A stretch of DNA of 19,604 nt, from NCBI GenBank assembly GCA_026415595.1, contig JAOAGU010000014.1, forward strand, positions 1-19,604. The letters run 5' to 3'. Below are positions 1 to 8,202 of this stretch, piece after piece. Both the position numbers and the translations under genes were made by a program. The notes under the pieces are model-generated. The model was given only the letters and a program-made list of their open reading frames with translations. It ran no database searches and had not been told where the DNA came from. Position 1 is the stretch's first letter. Every line of letters starts with the position of its first letter. The DNA is from Thermodesulfovibrio sp. Its GTDB lineage: Bacteria > Nitrospirota > Thermodesulfovibrionia > Thermodesulfovibrionales > Thermodesulfovibrionaceae.

Positions 1-716
1 AGAAATACCTCTCCTGCAGGTAGATTTCCAAAAGAAGCTTGGCGGGTTAAAATTCCTGAGTCCACATGGACTTTTCTTTTTCCTTTATACAGAGTAATCT
101 CTGTTCCGTTGGAAGTTTCAATTTTTATTTTTTCTACTCCTTCAAGAATTTTTTTGATTCTTTCAGACCTTGTCTTTACTTCCTTCCAGTTAGCAAGCAT
201 TGCACCATCAAGCATTGTTGGGTCAAAAAGAGGCATGCTCGCATATCTTGTACCACAACATTTTGTAAGAAGGTCTCTGAAGTTTGTATGGCTGGTTGAA
301 AAGTTTGAGAGTGCTATAACAGCATTTACAGCATCGGGTTTATTTTCTTTTATGATACCCTTAATCTCCAATAATTCTTTCTTAGATGTATTCTTAGATA
401 GAAGTTTCCTTAAAAATCCTTGTTTTTTAAGGGTTTCTATGGCTTTATTGCCAAAAGCAAGTCTCCATAGCTCTTCTGGAGGTTCAATTCCATGAGAACC
501 TGTAGCTGAATATTCAAAATAAATTATTTTTTTACATAAATCTTTACCTATATCTTTTAACTTTATAGCAATATCAAGAAGGGTTTTTCTTCTTTCTTTT
601 TCTTTTTCAGAGAGTGATTCGTCCTTTCTTATAAGATCTGTAAATATCAGAACTTTCTCATCAGGCTTTACCTTTAAATTTATCCTGAATATATTTTCAA
701 GAGGCTCGGTGTTCAT
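1..716 (-). CDS. M29-like aminopeptidase (AmpS/AmpT, COG2309 type), C-terminus outside the window
   Basis: The reverse strand reads without a stop from an ATG at 714-716 to the left edge, giving the first 238 residues. The protein starts MNTEPLENIF and continues into a VKPDEKVLIF stretch like the N-terminus of COG2309 proteins. At the window edge it carries GNLPAGEVF (Glu236), which matches the motif holding the first metal-ligand glutamate of M29 metallo-aminopeptidases. The other metal ligands of this family lie further C-terminal and cannot be seen. The expected role is cytoplasmic, metal-dependent removal of N-terminal amino acids from peptides. The start codon overlaps the purF stop by four bases (ATGA), so it is probably translated from the purF mRNA by coupling. 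There is no signal peptide. The family assignment rests on the GEV motif and general pattern, so the exact substrate is open. Confidence 0.75.
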   Translation of the reverse strand, partial: MNTEPLENIFRINLKVKPDEKVLIFTDLIRKDESLSEKEKERRKTLLDIAIKLKDIGKDLCKKIIYFEYSATGSHGIEPPEELWRLAFGNKAIETLKKQGFLRKLLSKNTSKKELLEIKGIIKENKPDAVNAVIALSNFSTSHTNFRDLLTKCCGTRYASMPLFDPTMLDGAMLANWKEVKTRSERIKKILEGVEKIKIETSNGTEITLYKGKRKVHVDSGILTRQASFGNLPAGEVF

Positions 717-2128
717 TCAAAAAGTTCAAGCTGATTCATTTTTTTGGATTGAAACTCTATTGGATATTTACAGTTGAAACAAGCCATGCAGTAAAGGTCT
801 GAGTTGGGAATTATTTTTTTTAGTCCCTCAATGCTTAAATAGCCGAGAGAGTCTGCAGTGATATATTTTCTTATTTCTTCAATTTTATGAGATGAGGCAA
901 TTAGCTCCTGTCTTGTGGGAGTGTCTATTCCGTAAAAACATGGACCTATGGTTGGAGGAGAACTTATCCTCATATGGACTTCCTTCGCACCTCCTAATTC
1001 TCTAATCATTTTCACGATTTTTTTAGAAGTTGTGCCTCTAACAATAGAATCATCTACTACCACTACTCTTTTATCTTTTAGCATATCTCTTACTGGATTA
1101 AGTTTAACCTTTACCCCAAAATGCCTAATACTTTGTTTTGGTTCAATAAAAGTTCTCCCCACATAGTGATTTCTTATTAATCCAAATTCAAAGGGAATTC
1201 TGCTCTCTTCAGAATATCCCAACGCTGCCGGCACACCTGAATCGGGAACTGGAATGACAAGGTCAGCATCAACTGAATGCTCTCTTGCCAGCTGTCTTCC
1301 AAGCTCTTTTCTTACTGTGTTTACAGATATATGATCAAAAATATAGCTGTCTGGTCTTGCAAAGTAAATAAACTCAAAAACACAATGGGCTGACTTAACA
1401 GAATTAAAAATTTTAATTGAAGTGAGACCATTTTCATCAATTATCAACATCTCACCAGGGTTTATATCTCTTATGTATGTAGCACCAATTAGGTCAAAGG
1501 CACATGTTTCAGAAGCAACTACATAGGCATTTTGAATCTGTCCAAGGGCTAAAGGTCGTATCCCGTAGGGGTCTCTAATAGCAATTAATTCTTTTTCTGT
1601 CATTAATAATAGTGAAAAAGCTCCGGATATTTGCGTGACTGCATTAGCAATTCTCTCTCGTGGTTCTCCACTTTTTGCTCTTGCTATTAGATGGAGTATT
1701 ATCTCACTGTCTGAGGTGCTCTGGAATATTGCACCATCCTTTTCAAGTTTATTTTTTAAAGTATCAATATCTATAAGATTTCCATTGTGGGCTATGGCAA
1801 TACTTCCTAAACTATATGTTGCCATCAGAGGTTGCACATTTTCTATAGTGCTTGACCCAGTTGTTGAGTATCTATTATGACCAATAGCAATATGCCCTGG
1901 AAGCTTTTTTAAAACTTTTTCATTAAATATCTCTGCAACAAGTCCTAAGGATTTTTCAAGATAAAGTTTTGTTCCATCAGATGAGCATATGCCAGCACCT
2001 TCTTGTCCTCTGTGCTGAAGAGCATAAAGACCAAGATAGGTTAAATTAGCAGCTTCAGGATGGCCAAAGATGCCAAATATCCCGCACTCTTCATGAATTT
2101 CGTGCAAAAGAATATCCTTATTCATCAT
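713..2128 (-). CDS. purF: amidophosphoribosyltransferase (glutamine PRPP amidotransferase)
   Basis: This 471-residue cytoplasmic enzyme catalyses the first committed step of de novo purine synthesis: PRPP plus glutamine to 5-phosphoribosylamine. The N-terminus is a short propeptide followed by Cys15 in EECGIFGIFG; self-cleavage would expose Cys15 as the N-terminal glutaminase nucleophile. The glutaminase domain includes QHRGQEGAG and IGHNRYSTTG. The phosphoribosyltransferase domain has the PRPP loop VVVVDDSIVRGTTS with Asp359 and Asp360. Cys249, Cys397, Cys447 and Cys450 sit where the Bacillus-type [4Fe-4S] ligands lie, so this is the oxygen-sensitive FeS class; Cys453 is an extra nearby cysteine. 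The length is normal. Two adjacent ATGs (2126-2128 and 2123-2125) could both start it, and no clear Shine-Dalgarno is present. It is transcribed divergently from the PPDK-like gene and overlaps the aminopeptidase start by four bases. Confidence 0.97.
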   Translation of the reverse strand: MMNKDILLHEIHEECGIFGIFGHPEAANLTYLGLYALQHRGQEGAGICSSDGTKLYLEKSLGLVAEIFNEKVLKKLPGHIAIGHNRYSTTGSSTIENVQPLMATYSLGSIAIAHNGNLIDIDTLKNKLEKDGAIFQSTSDSEIILHLIARAKSGEPRERIANAVTQISGAFSLLLMTEKELIAIRDPYGIRPLALGQIQNAYVVASETCAFDLIGATYIRDINPGEMLIIDENGLTSIKIFNSVKSAHCVFEFIYFARPDSYIFDHISVNTVRKELGRQLAREHSVDADLVIPVPDSGVPAALGYSEESRIPFEFGLIRNHYVGRTFIEPKQSIRHFGVKVKLNPVRDMLKDKRVVVVDDSIVRGTTSKKIVKMIRELGGAKEVHMRISSPPTIGPCFYGIDTPTRQELIASSHKIEEIRKYITADSLGYLSIEGLKKIIPNSDLYCMACFNCKYPIEFQSKKMNQLELFE

Positions 2129-2209
2129 TTTTAGGAAGTCTAATAAATTTTAACATATAGAGTGTTTAGTATACTATAATTTTTTGATATAATGTAAATG
2201 TAACAAACG
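2129..2209. promoter_or_regulatory. divergent promoter region between purF and the PPDK-like gene
   Basis: This 81-base AT-rich gap must hold promoters for both directions. For the plus strand a perfect TATAAT lies at 2188-2193, only 16 bases before the ATG at 2210; the matching -35 position (2165-2170, TTTAGT) is weak. A second TATAAT is at 2175-2180. For the minus strand TTTACA (2193-2198 complement) is followed 19 bases later by TATACT (2168-2173 complement), about 40 bases before purF. The two candidate promoters overlap, so the genes may compete. No PurR-like box or other operator is recognised. Confidence 0.5.
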
Positions 2210-5200
2210 ATGTTCAAAACTTTAGACAAAAAAATTGATTTAGAAGAAAAAGAAAAAATTTTAAAAATTTTCTCTTCCTATCCTGGTATTTTAAGTGGTG
2301 TAGAAGATTTATTAAATAAGTTGGAAAAAACTCCTCAAAGTCTCCATCTTTCCTATGAGATAGAAACTCATTTTATAAAGTATTTTAATTATTATTTAAA
2401 GGACTATCAGGGTTTTGAAGCCACAAAAGTTTTATTTGGTTATTTAACAAAATGCCTTGATAAAAAAGAGATTCAGGAAAGTTGTATAAAATCGCTTCTT
2501 AGAATGACTCTAAAACTTATTGAAGAATGCAATTCTGAGGAAAACCAAAAATTTTTAGCTATAGCTTCAGAGATTTTCAAACACCTTATTTCCATAGATA
2601 TATACGGCTATTTGCCAAAGCTTGATAGTCTAAGAATAATTGGGAAAACAATACTAAAATTACAACTCAAAGATATAGAATTGCTATATAATTTTAAAGA
2701 GCTGTATAAACGTTATCTAATCAGTCTATATGATTCTATTAGCTCAATTAAAAATCCGTTGTTATACCATAAAGAGATATTTAATCAGGGTTTTCCCTTT
2801 GTTGAAAAGGCTTACAATTCATTTTATAAGGAAATTGATGAAAATACAAAAAAAATCAAAAGAACAGATGAATTAAATGAGTTAATAATAAATATTCCCT
2901 CTGGAATTGAAATATATAATATTTTTCGTGACCTTCATAAACAGTTTATTAAATCAGGTAATATATGGATTGACCTACAAAATAAGATTTATTACTTCTT
3001 CTGGATTACAGAGAATGAGGTTCTTTCAGATTTATATGATTTTTCACTGAGAGAGATAGGCAAGAATATTAAAAATAACCTCTTCTTATTAATATCAAAC
3101 TCGGTGAATAAAACCTTAGAGTTATTAGAGAAAATTTTTATCAAATTTAATATTTTCTTTCATACCTATGCTGATGCTGTTTTGTACTGTCTTGAGGAAA
3201 TTGGAGAAGCAGCTTATAATTCAGGCAATAAAGAAGTCATTAATTTTTATATAGAGTCTTTAATTTCTATAGGATTTCATTCCCCACAAATAAAAGGATT
3301 TTCTGAGGAATATATAGCTGCAGACAATAGAAAACATATTAGAAATCTTAGATTATGGATTAACCTAATATCAAAGCATCCTTTACTTTCAAGAGATTTA
3401 ATCACTTCACTCAGCATATATCTATTTTTTAGTGGAGTTCATATAAAAGATACTGATTTTTTTCAGAGAGATATAACAAAACTTCTCAATTCTGATATAA
3501 TGCCAGTTTTTTATTTAATTAAGCCTATACTGAGAAAGTTACCTGTTTATTTTAATGAAATCAATGCAGAAGGACAATTAAGAACAGTTTCAACTGAGGT
3601 AGACGAGATTTTTAAACGAAAAGACCCATTAATTCATTTTATAAGAAAGCTGGTGCATGTGGAGAGTAGCCCCTTAATTCTGGACTTGCTTAAAGAAACC
3701 ATCAAATTCTGGATAAATGGTGAGAGTTTTGATCTTAAAAAATATGCTCCTCCGGAAATTTTAGAATCTTTAAGATTTGAAAAGGAACACTTCAATGAAA
3801 TAGGAATTTTATTCAAAAATCTCATAAAAGATTTTATCTCTCTTGAAAATTTATTGATGAGTCCAGTTGATTTAATTACAACGAAATTAAATTCATACAA
3901 TTTCTCCAAAGATTATAAAACTAAGGCTATACTCACAATCAGACTATATCAACTTCTTTATAACAAATATAAAATTGACTACTGTGAATTAGAACATTTT
4001 CTCAGAGAAACTCTTTATTTAGGACTACCAGACGGGTCTTATCTAATTGAAACCCTTAAAAATGGCTCTTTATACAAGAAGGTTGAAGCCCTTTTGATAT
4101 ATCTTGAGGAATTAAAGAGTGTAATAATGTCATCTCAAAAATATGAAGCCTTTGAAGACATAGCCCATAAAAGACATATTGCTGCTGGAATTCCATCAGT
4201 TTACGGAAGATATAGTGAAAGGAAGTTTAATGCTTTATCTGTATTCCTAAGACTGGAAAATATACTTAACAGTCTTCTTGATGAAATAGAACAGTCCCTT
4301 ACACTTGACCTTATAACAAGAGCAACTCTTTTCAGGATTGAAAAATATCTCAAACTCTTCTTACGAATTCTTGAACTTAATGGAATTTCCTCACAGAAAT
4401 TTACAAATACTCTTGATATGCTAACAGTAGCCCTTGAAATAAGAAGGTTTACCTTTTCTCAATATATGGATATTTTCAGAAATCTATCTGAATCAGTTAG
4501 TGATATGGTAAACACTTATTGCACAGCACCATACTCAAAATGGTTAAGAAAAATAATAACAATAATCTATAATCTCTCAGAAAAATCTGAATTTGAAGAC
4601 TTTGAATTTATCAATGCTTCATCTGAAAAGTTCTTAAGAGATATAGTAATGCAGTATCCTGGACTAAACCAACTTGACAGGATTGTTGGGAGAATAGTTA
4701 AAACCGCTTATAATCAAGCTGAAAAACTTCAATTTAGAGAACTTGACCTACTTATGACCTATGACCCTAAGAAAATCCTATGCGATATTTATAACCCCAA
4801 AAAAGAAATAAATGACAGAATTCATCTGGGCAATAAGGGTCATAATTTAATTAAATTAGCCACCAAAGGAATATCTGTTCCTCCTGGATTCATAATTACT
4901 ACAGAGGTTTTCCGTTGTAGAGAAGTAATAAATAATTTTGAACCTGCTCGGGAACACTTAGAAAAAGAACTAAAACATGCAATAACAAGACTTGAGCATA
5001 TATCAAAAAAACAATTTGCCAGCTCCTCCAATCCTTTACTGGTTTCTGTTAGAAGCGGAGGTGCTATTTCCATGCCAGGAATGATGAATTCATTCTTGAA
5101 TGTTGGTATAAATGATGAAATTGCAGAGGGATTAAGTAATCAAACAGGTAAACCATGGTTTGTATGGGACAGCTATAGAAGGTTTTTGCAATGCTGGGGA

Positions 5201-6307
5201 ATGTCCTTTGGTCTTGACAGAGATGAATTTGACAACATAATGAATTTTTACAAGAAGAAACATAAAGTTGAATTTAAAATTCAGTTTTCACCTTCTCAGA
5301 TGAAAGAGGTCGCCCTTGCTTATAGAGAATTTATTATATCTATGGGCATAAAAATAGAGGAAGACCCATGGAGACAACTTCTTGTTGCAATAAATCAAGT
5401 TTTTAACTCTTGGTATTCTATTAAGGCAAGTGCTTACAGAGAGATTCTTGGAATTTCAGAAGACTGGGGAACTGCAGTAGTTGTTCAAAAGATGGTTTTT
5501 GGCAATCTTGATATTAACTCAGGCTCTGGGGTTTTATTCACAAGAAATCCTAAGGAAACATATGACAGGCTTGTATTATGGGGTGATTACACTCCTGGCA
5601 CTCAGGGAGAAGATATAGTATCAGGACTTGTTAATACCTTTCCTATATCAATAGAGCAAAAAAATTATGAAGGCAGAACAAATGAAAAATCATTAGAAGA
5701 GGCTTTTCCTGAAATATATAAAGCACTTTTTGAAATATCTGAACAGCTAATATATGGAGAGAAATGGGACCATCAGGAAATTGAATTCACATTTGAAGGA
5801 AGAGGTAAAAGAGACCTTTATATTCTTCAGACAAGAGAGATGAGTTATTCTAAGGGTGAAATAATTAACGTGTTTCTTCCTTCTCCATCATTGAATGAAA
5901 GCAAGTTAGGCACTGGAATAGGTGTAAGTGGAGGAGCTCTATCAGGCAGATTAGTTTTTGACATTGATGATATTAAATCTTTGAAATCTACTGACCCTGA
6001 AACTCCTGTGATACTTGTCAGAGCTGATACAGTTCCAGATGATATTGTACATATAGCAAAGGCAGATGGAATACTGACTGCAAGAGGTGGTTCAACCTCT
6101 CATGCTTCAATAGTCGCAACAAAATTAGGGAAAACTTGTGTTGTAGGATTCTCTAAAATGATTGTGCATCAGAATGAAAAAAAGTGTAAAATAGGAAAAA
6201 GACTATTAAAAAAGGGTGATTATATAAGTATTGATGGAAGAAGCGGATTAGTTTATTCTGGAAAACATCAAACTCAGAAAATCTATCTCTCAATGGATTA
6301 TTTTTAA
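2210..6307 (+). CDS. large PPDK-like protein: unknown helical N-terminus + ATP-grasp + phosphohistidine domain, no PEP/pyruvate barrel
   Basis: The protein has 1365 residues. Residues 1 to about 865 are mostly charged and look alpha-helical, with no recognised domain or membrane segment; a striking unassigned motif, KRHIAAGIPSVYGRY, is at 654-668. Residues about 870-1215 are the ATP-grasp domain of pyruvate phosphate dikinase: GNKGHNL with Lys876, SVRSGGAISMPGMM with Arg948, DPWRQL, DWGTAVVVQKMVFGN, TQGEDIVSG, QEIEF with Glu1192, and LQTR with Gln1207. The PPDK Asp next to that Glu appears as Glu1190. Residues about 1230-1355 are the swivelling domain with GGSTSHASIVA, the phosphoryl-carrying histidine being His1298. 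Only 67 residues follow, so the PEP/pyruvate TIM barrel of PPDK (about 350 residues) is absent. ATP-dependent autophosphorylation of His1298 is likely; the final acceptor is unknown and may bind the N-terminal region, by analogy with glucan water dikinase or rifampicin phosphotransferase. No Shine-Dalgarno precedes the ATG. The GAPDH homologue follows 22 bases downstream. Confidence 0.85.
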   Translation: MFKTLDKKIDLEEKEKILKIFSSYPGILSGVEDLLNKLEKTPQSLHLSYEIETHFIKYFNYYLKDYQGFEATKVLFGYLTKCLDKKEIQESCIKSLLRMTLKLIEECNSEENQKFLAIASEIFKHLISIDIYGYLPKLDSLRIIGKTILKLQLKDIELLYNFKELYKRYLISLYDSISSIKNPLLYHKEIFNQGFPFVEKAYNSFYKEIDENTKKIKRTDELNELIINIPSGIEIYNIFRDLHKQFIKSGNIWIDLQNKIYYFFWITENEVLSDLYDFSLREIGKNIKNNLFLLISNSVNKTLELLEKIFIKFNIFFHTYADAVLYCLEEIGEAAYNSGNKEVINFYIESLISIGFHSPQIKGFSEEYIAADNRKHIRNLRLWINLISKHPLLSRDLITSLSIYLFFSGVHIKDTDFFQRDITKLLNSDIMPVFYLIKPILRKLPVYFNEINAEGQLRTVSTEVDEIFKRKDPLIHFIRKLVHVESSPLILDLLKETIKFWINGESFDLKKYAPPEILESLRFEKEHFNEIGILFKNLIKDFISLENLLMSPVDLITTKLNSYNFSKDYKTKAILTIRLYQLLYNKYKIDYCELEHFLRETLYLGLPDGSYLIETLKNGSLYKKVEALLIYLEELKSVIMSSQKYEAFEDIAHKRHIAAGIPSVYGRYSERKFNALSVFLRLENILNSLLDEIEQSLTLDLITRATLFRIEKYLKLFLRILELNGISSQKFTNTLDMLTVALEIRRFTFSQYMDIFRNLSESVSDMVNTYCTAPYSKWLRKIITIIYNLSEKSEFEDFEFINASSEKFLRDIVMQYPGLNQLDRIVGRIVKTAYNQAEKLQFRELDLLMTYDPKKILCDIYNPKKEINDRIHLGNKGHNLIKLATKGISVPPGFIITTEVFRCREVINNFEPAREHLEKELKHAITRLEHISKKQFASSSNPLLVSVRSGGAISMPGMMNSFLNVGINDEIAEGLSNQTGKPWFVWDSYRRFLQCWGMSFGLDRDEFDNIMNFYKKKHKVEFKIQFSPSQMKEVALAYREFIISMGIKIEEDPWRQLLVAINQVFNSWYSIKASAYREILGISEDWGTAVVVQKMVFGNLDINSGSGVLFTRNPKETYDRLVLWGDYTPGTQGEDIVSGLVNTFPISIEQKNYEGRTNEKSLEEAFPEIYKALFEISEQLIYGEKWDHQEIEFTFEGRGKRDLYILQTREMSYSKGEIINVFLPSPSLNESKLGTGIGVSGGALSGRLVFDIDDIKSLKSTDPETPVILVRADTVPDDIVHIAKADGILTARGGSTSHASIVATKLGKTCVVGFSKMIVHQNEKKCKIGKRLLKKGDYISIDGRSGLVYSGKHQTQKIYLSMDYF

Positions 6308-6314
6308 TTGATAA

Positions 6315-6320
6315 AGGAGG
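6315..6320 (+). promoter_or_regulatory. strong Shine-Dalgarno AGGAGG for the GAPDH homologue
   Basis: A perfect AGGAGG ends nine bases before the ATG at 6330. It is the only consensus-strength ribosome binding site found in the window. It fixes the GAPDH start and suggests this gene is translated much more strongly than its upstream neighbour on the same likely mRNA. Confidence 0.85.
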
Positions 6321-6329
6321 TTTTTTTAA

Positions 6330-7556
6330 ATGAAGGAATCAATATTAGGTATTAATGGCTTGGGTAGAATAGGAAAACTTACACTTTGGCATCATGTTGG
6401 AAGAAAACACTTTTCTCAGATAGTTGTTAATCTTGGCAGAAAAGTGGGTAATTCTCTAAAAGATGTAGCTTTCTATATTGAACATGACTCAACTTATGGT
6501 AGACTTCATAATTATCTTTACGGATACAGATCAAAAACAGTTATAGAAAAAATAGATGAAACAAAATCTACAATGGTCATAGATGGAATACCTGTTAAAA
6601 TACTTACAGAAAATAGAAACCCAAAAGATATAGGATGGGAAAAATTTGGAGTAAAACTTGTTGTTGATACGACCGGTAAATTTCTTGACCCCACACTGCC
6701 TTCAGACTCAAAAGAAGGTTCAGTAAGAGGGCATCTTGATTCAGGTGCTTACAAAGTAATTGTTAGCGCTCCTTTTAAAATAAAAGATAAAACAAAAGAT
6801 ATTCCTGAGGATGCTATAACAGTAATAATGGGAATAAATGAAGAAATGTATGATAGCAAAAAACATTTGATTATATCAGGTGCATCCTGTACAACCACAT
6901 GTCTCGCACATATGATGAAACCCCTTCTTGATTATTTTGGTGCTGAAAAAATTCTCAGTGTATCAATGGCAACTGTCCATGCAATTACTTCCTCTCAACA
7001 AGTACTGGATAGAGTTCCAAAAACTGATGCAAAAGATTTTAGGAAAATACGATCTGCCATGAACAACATAATATTAACAAGCACAGGAGCAGCTAAAACT
7101 CTTGCCCTTGTACTTCCGGAGATGAAAAATATTGGTTTTATAGCTCAGTCTGTAAGAGTCCCAATTATAACAGGTTCACTTATAATTCTTGTCGTTGCTT
7201 TCAGAGACGAAGAGGGAAATCTAATAAATGGTGAATTAATCAATAAAATTTATAGGGATGCAGCTGAAAGAGAAACAAGAGGATATCTTCTTTTTACAGA
7301 TGATCAAAAAGTATCCACTGATATAATAGGCTTTTTCGGACCCGCTGCAATTATTGAAGGAAGTGAAACACATACAAGAACAGCCATGATAACTCTTGAT
7401 ATATCAAATATGTGTGTAATGGGGGCTCCCGCAGTTGACAAACTTCAAATTCCTGTAACACAAGCTGTAATATATGGCTGGTATGACAATGAACTTGGCA
7501 GTTACACAAACATGCTTGGTGATTTAACAGTTAAAGTTTCAACAGATGTTTACTAA
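6330..7556 (+). CDS. divergent glyceraldehyde-3-phosphate dehydrogenase (type I GAPDH family)
   Basis: The protein has 408 residues, clearly longer than the usual 330-340 of phosphorylating GAPDH. It begins with the Rossmann motif INGLGRIGK. The active site reads SGASCTTTCLAH with Cys187 as the nucleophile, followed by ATVHAIT with His217 as the activating base. The usual SNASCTTN asparagines are replaced by Gly and Thr, and the Cys-His spacing is 30 rather than 27. After the second beta strand the usual Asn-Asp pair reads Asn34-Leu35 followed by Gly-Arg-Lys, so the NAD-selecting aspartate is missing; this hints at NADP use. The C-terminal YGWYDNELGSYTNMLGDL motif is classical. The likely reaction is interconversion of glyceraldehyde-3-phosphate and 1,3-bisphosphoglycerate, but another phosphorylated aldehyde such as erythrose-4-phosphate is possible. 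It is probably cotranscribed with the PPDK-like gene. Family membership is sure; the substrate is not. Confidence 0.9.
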   Translation: MKESILGINGLGRIGKLTLWHHVGRKHFSQIVVNLGRKVGNSLKDVAFYIEHDSTYGRLHNYLYGYRSKTVIEKIDETKSTMVIDGIPVKILTENRNPKDIGWEKFGVKLVVDTTGKFLDPTLPSDSKEGSVRGHLDSGAYKVIVSAPFKIKDKTKDIPEDAITVIMGINEEMYDSKKHLIISGASCTTTCLAHMMKPLLDYFGAEKILSVSMATVHAITSSQQVLDRVPKTDAKDFRKIRSAMNNIILTSTGAAKTLALVLPEMKNIGFIAQSVRVPIITGSLIILVVAFRDEEGNLINGELINKIYRDAAERETRGYLLFTDDQKVSTDIIGFFGPAAIIEGSETHTRTAMITLDISNMCVMGAPAVDKLQIPVTQAVIYGWYDNELGSYTNMLGDLTVKVSTDVY

Positions 7557-7603
7557 AAAAGAAAGATTGATTAAAAGAGACACAAAAAACTAAAATTTAA
7601 TTT

Positions 7604-8197
7604 ATGGGACAACAAAAACTTAGAAAAATTAAAATTATCAGAAGAAATAAACATGATATTGCTATTGCTAAATATACTAAAATTATAGAAGAACAACCTC
7701 AAAATTACCAAGCATATAAAGAAAGAGGAAATGCCTATTATAGGAAAAAACTCTATCATTTAGCAATAGCAGATTATACCAAAGCTATTGAGCTTAAACC
7801 TGATTTTTTCCTTGCTTACAACAATCGCGGTATTGTTTATTCTGTTCTTGGCTTATATGAACTTGCCATAGCAGATTATAATAAAGCCATTGAACTAAAA
7901 CCCAATAACGGAATGCCCTATAACAATAGGGGATTTACTTTTCTTTTAATGGGAAAAATTGAAGAAGCTGAAAGAGATATAAAAAAATCAGTAGAACTTA
8001 ATCCTAATAATATTTATGCCCTTAACAGTATGGCTGAACTTTTTGCTGCTAAAGGAATGCCTGAAGAAGCCTGTCAATGGCTTTTAAAAGCCATTGAGAA
8101 GGGTTATAATAATTGGAATTACCTTAAAACCTCAAAAACTTATGAGCCAATAAGAAATCATCCTTGTTTTAAGGCTATTCTTGAAAGAAAAACTTAA
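7604..8197 (+). CDS. tetratricopeptide repeat protein
   Basis: This 197-residue protein has a basic N-terminus without a signal peptide, so it is probably cytoplasmic. Three full 34-residue TPR units run at about 37-70, 71-104 and 105-138, preceded by a partial helix pair (18-36) and followed by a fourth degenerate unit. Typical repeat signatures are AYNNRGIVY, LAIADYNKAIEL and KPNN. The C-terminus (TYEPIRNHPCFKAIL) resembles the capping segment seen in many bacterial TPR proteins. It should act as a protein-binding scaffold, partner unknown. It starts 47 bases after the GAPDH stop with no clear Shine-Dalgarno or terminator between them, and ends five bases before the DUF3108 gene, which suggests it is translated with that operon. 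Confidence 0.88.
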   Translation: MGQQKLRKIKIIRRNKHDIAIAKYTKIIEEQPQNYQAYKERGNAYYRKKLYHLAIADYTKAIELKPDFFLAYNNRGIVYSVLGLYELAIADYNKAIELKPNNGMPYNNRGFTFLLMGKIEEAERDIKKSVELNPNNIYALNSMAELFAAKGMPEEACQWLLKAIEKGYNNWNYLKTSKTYEPIRNHPCFKAILERKT

Positions 8198-8202
8198 AAA
8201 CA

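Noticed and set aside
66..495. Plus-strand open frames over the left edge.
   Set aside because: They lie antisense to the aminopeptidase frame, which has recognisable family motifs; the plus-strand translations are hydrophobic noise.
7557..7603. Terminator or promoter between the GAPDH and TPR genes.
   Set aside because: No hairpin or consensus boxes are visible in the 47 bases.
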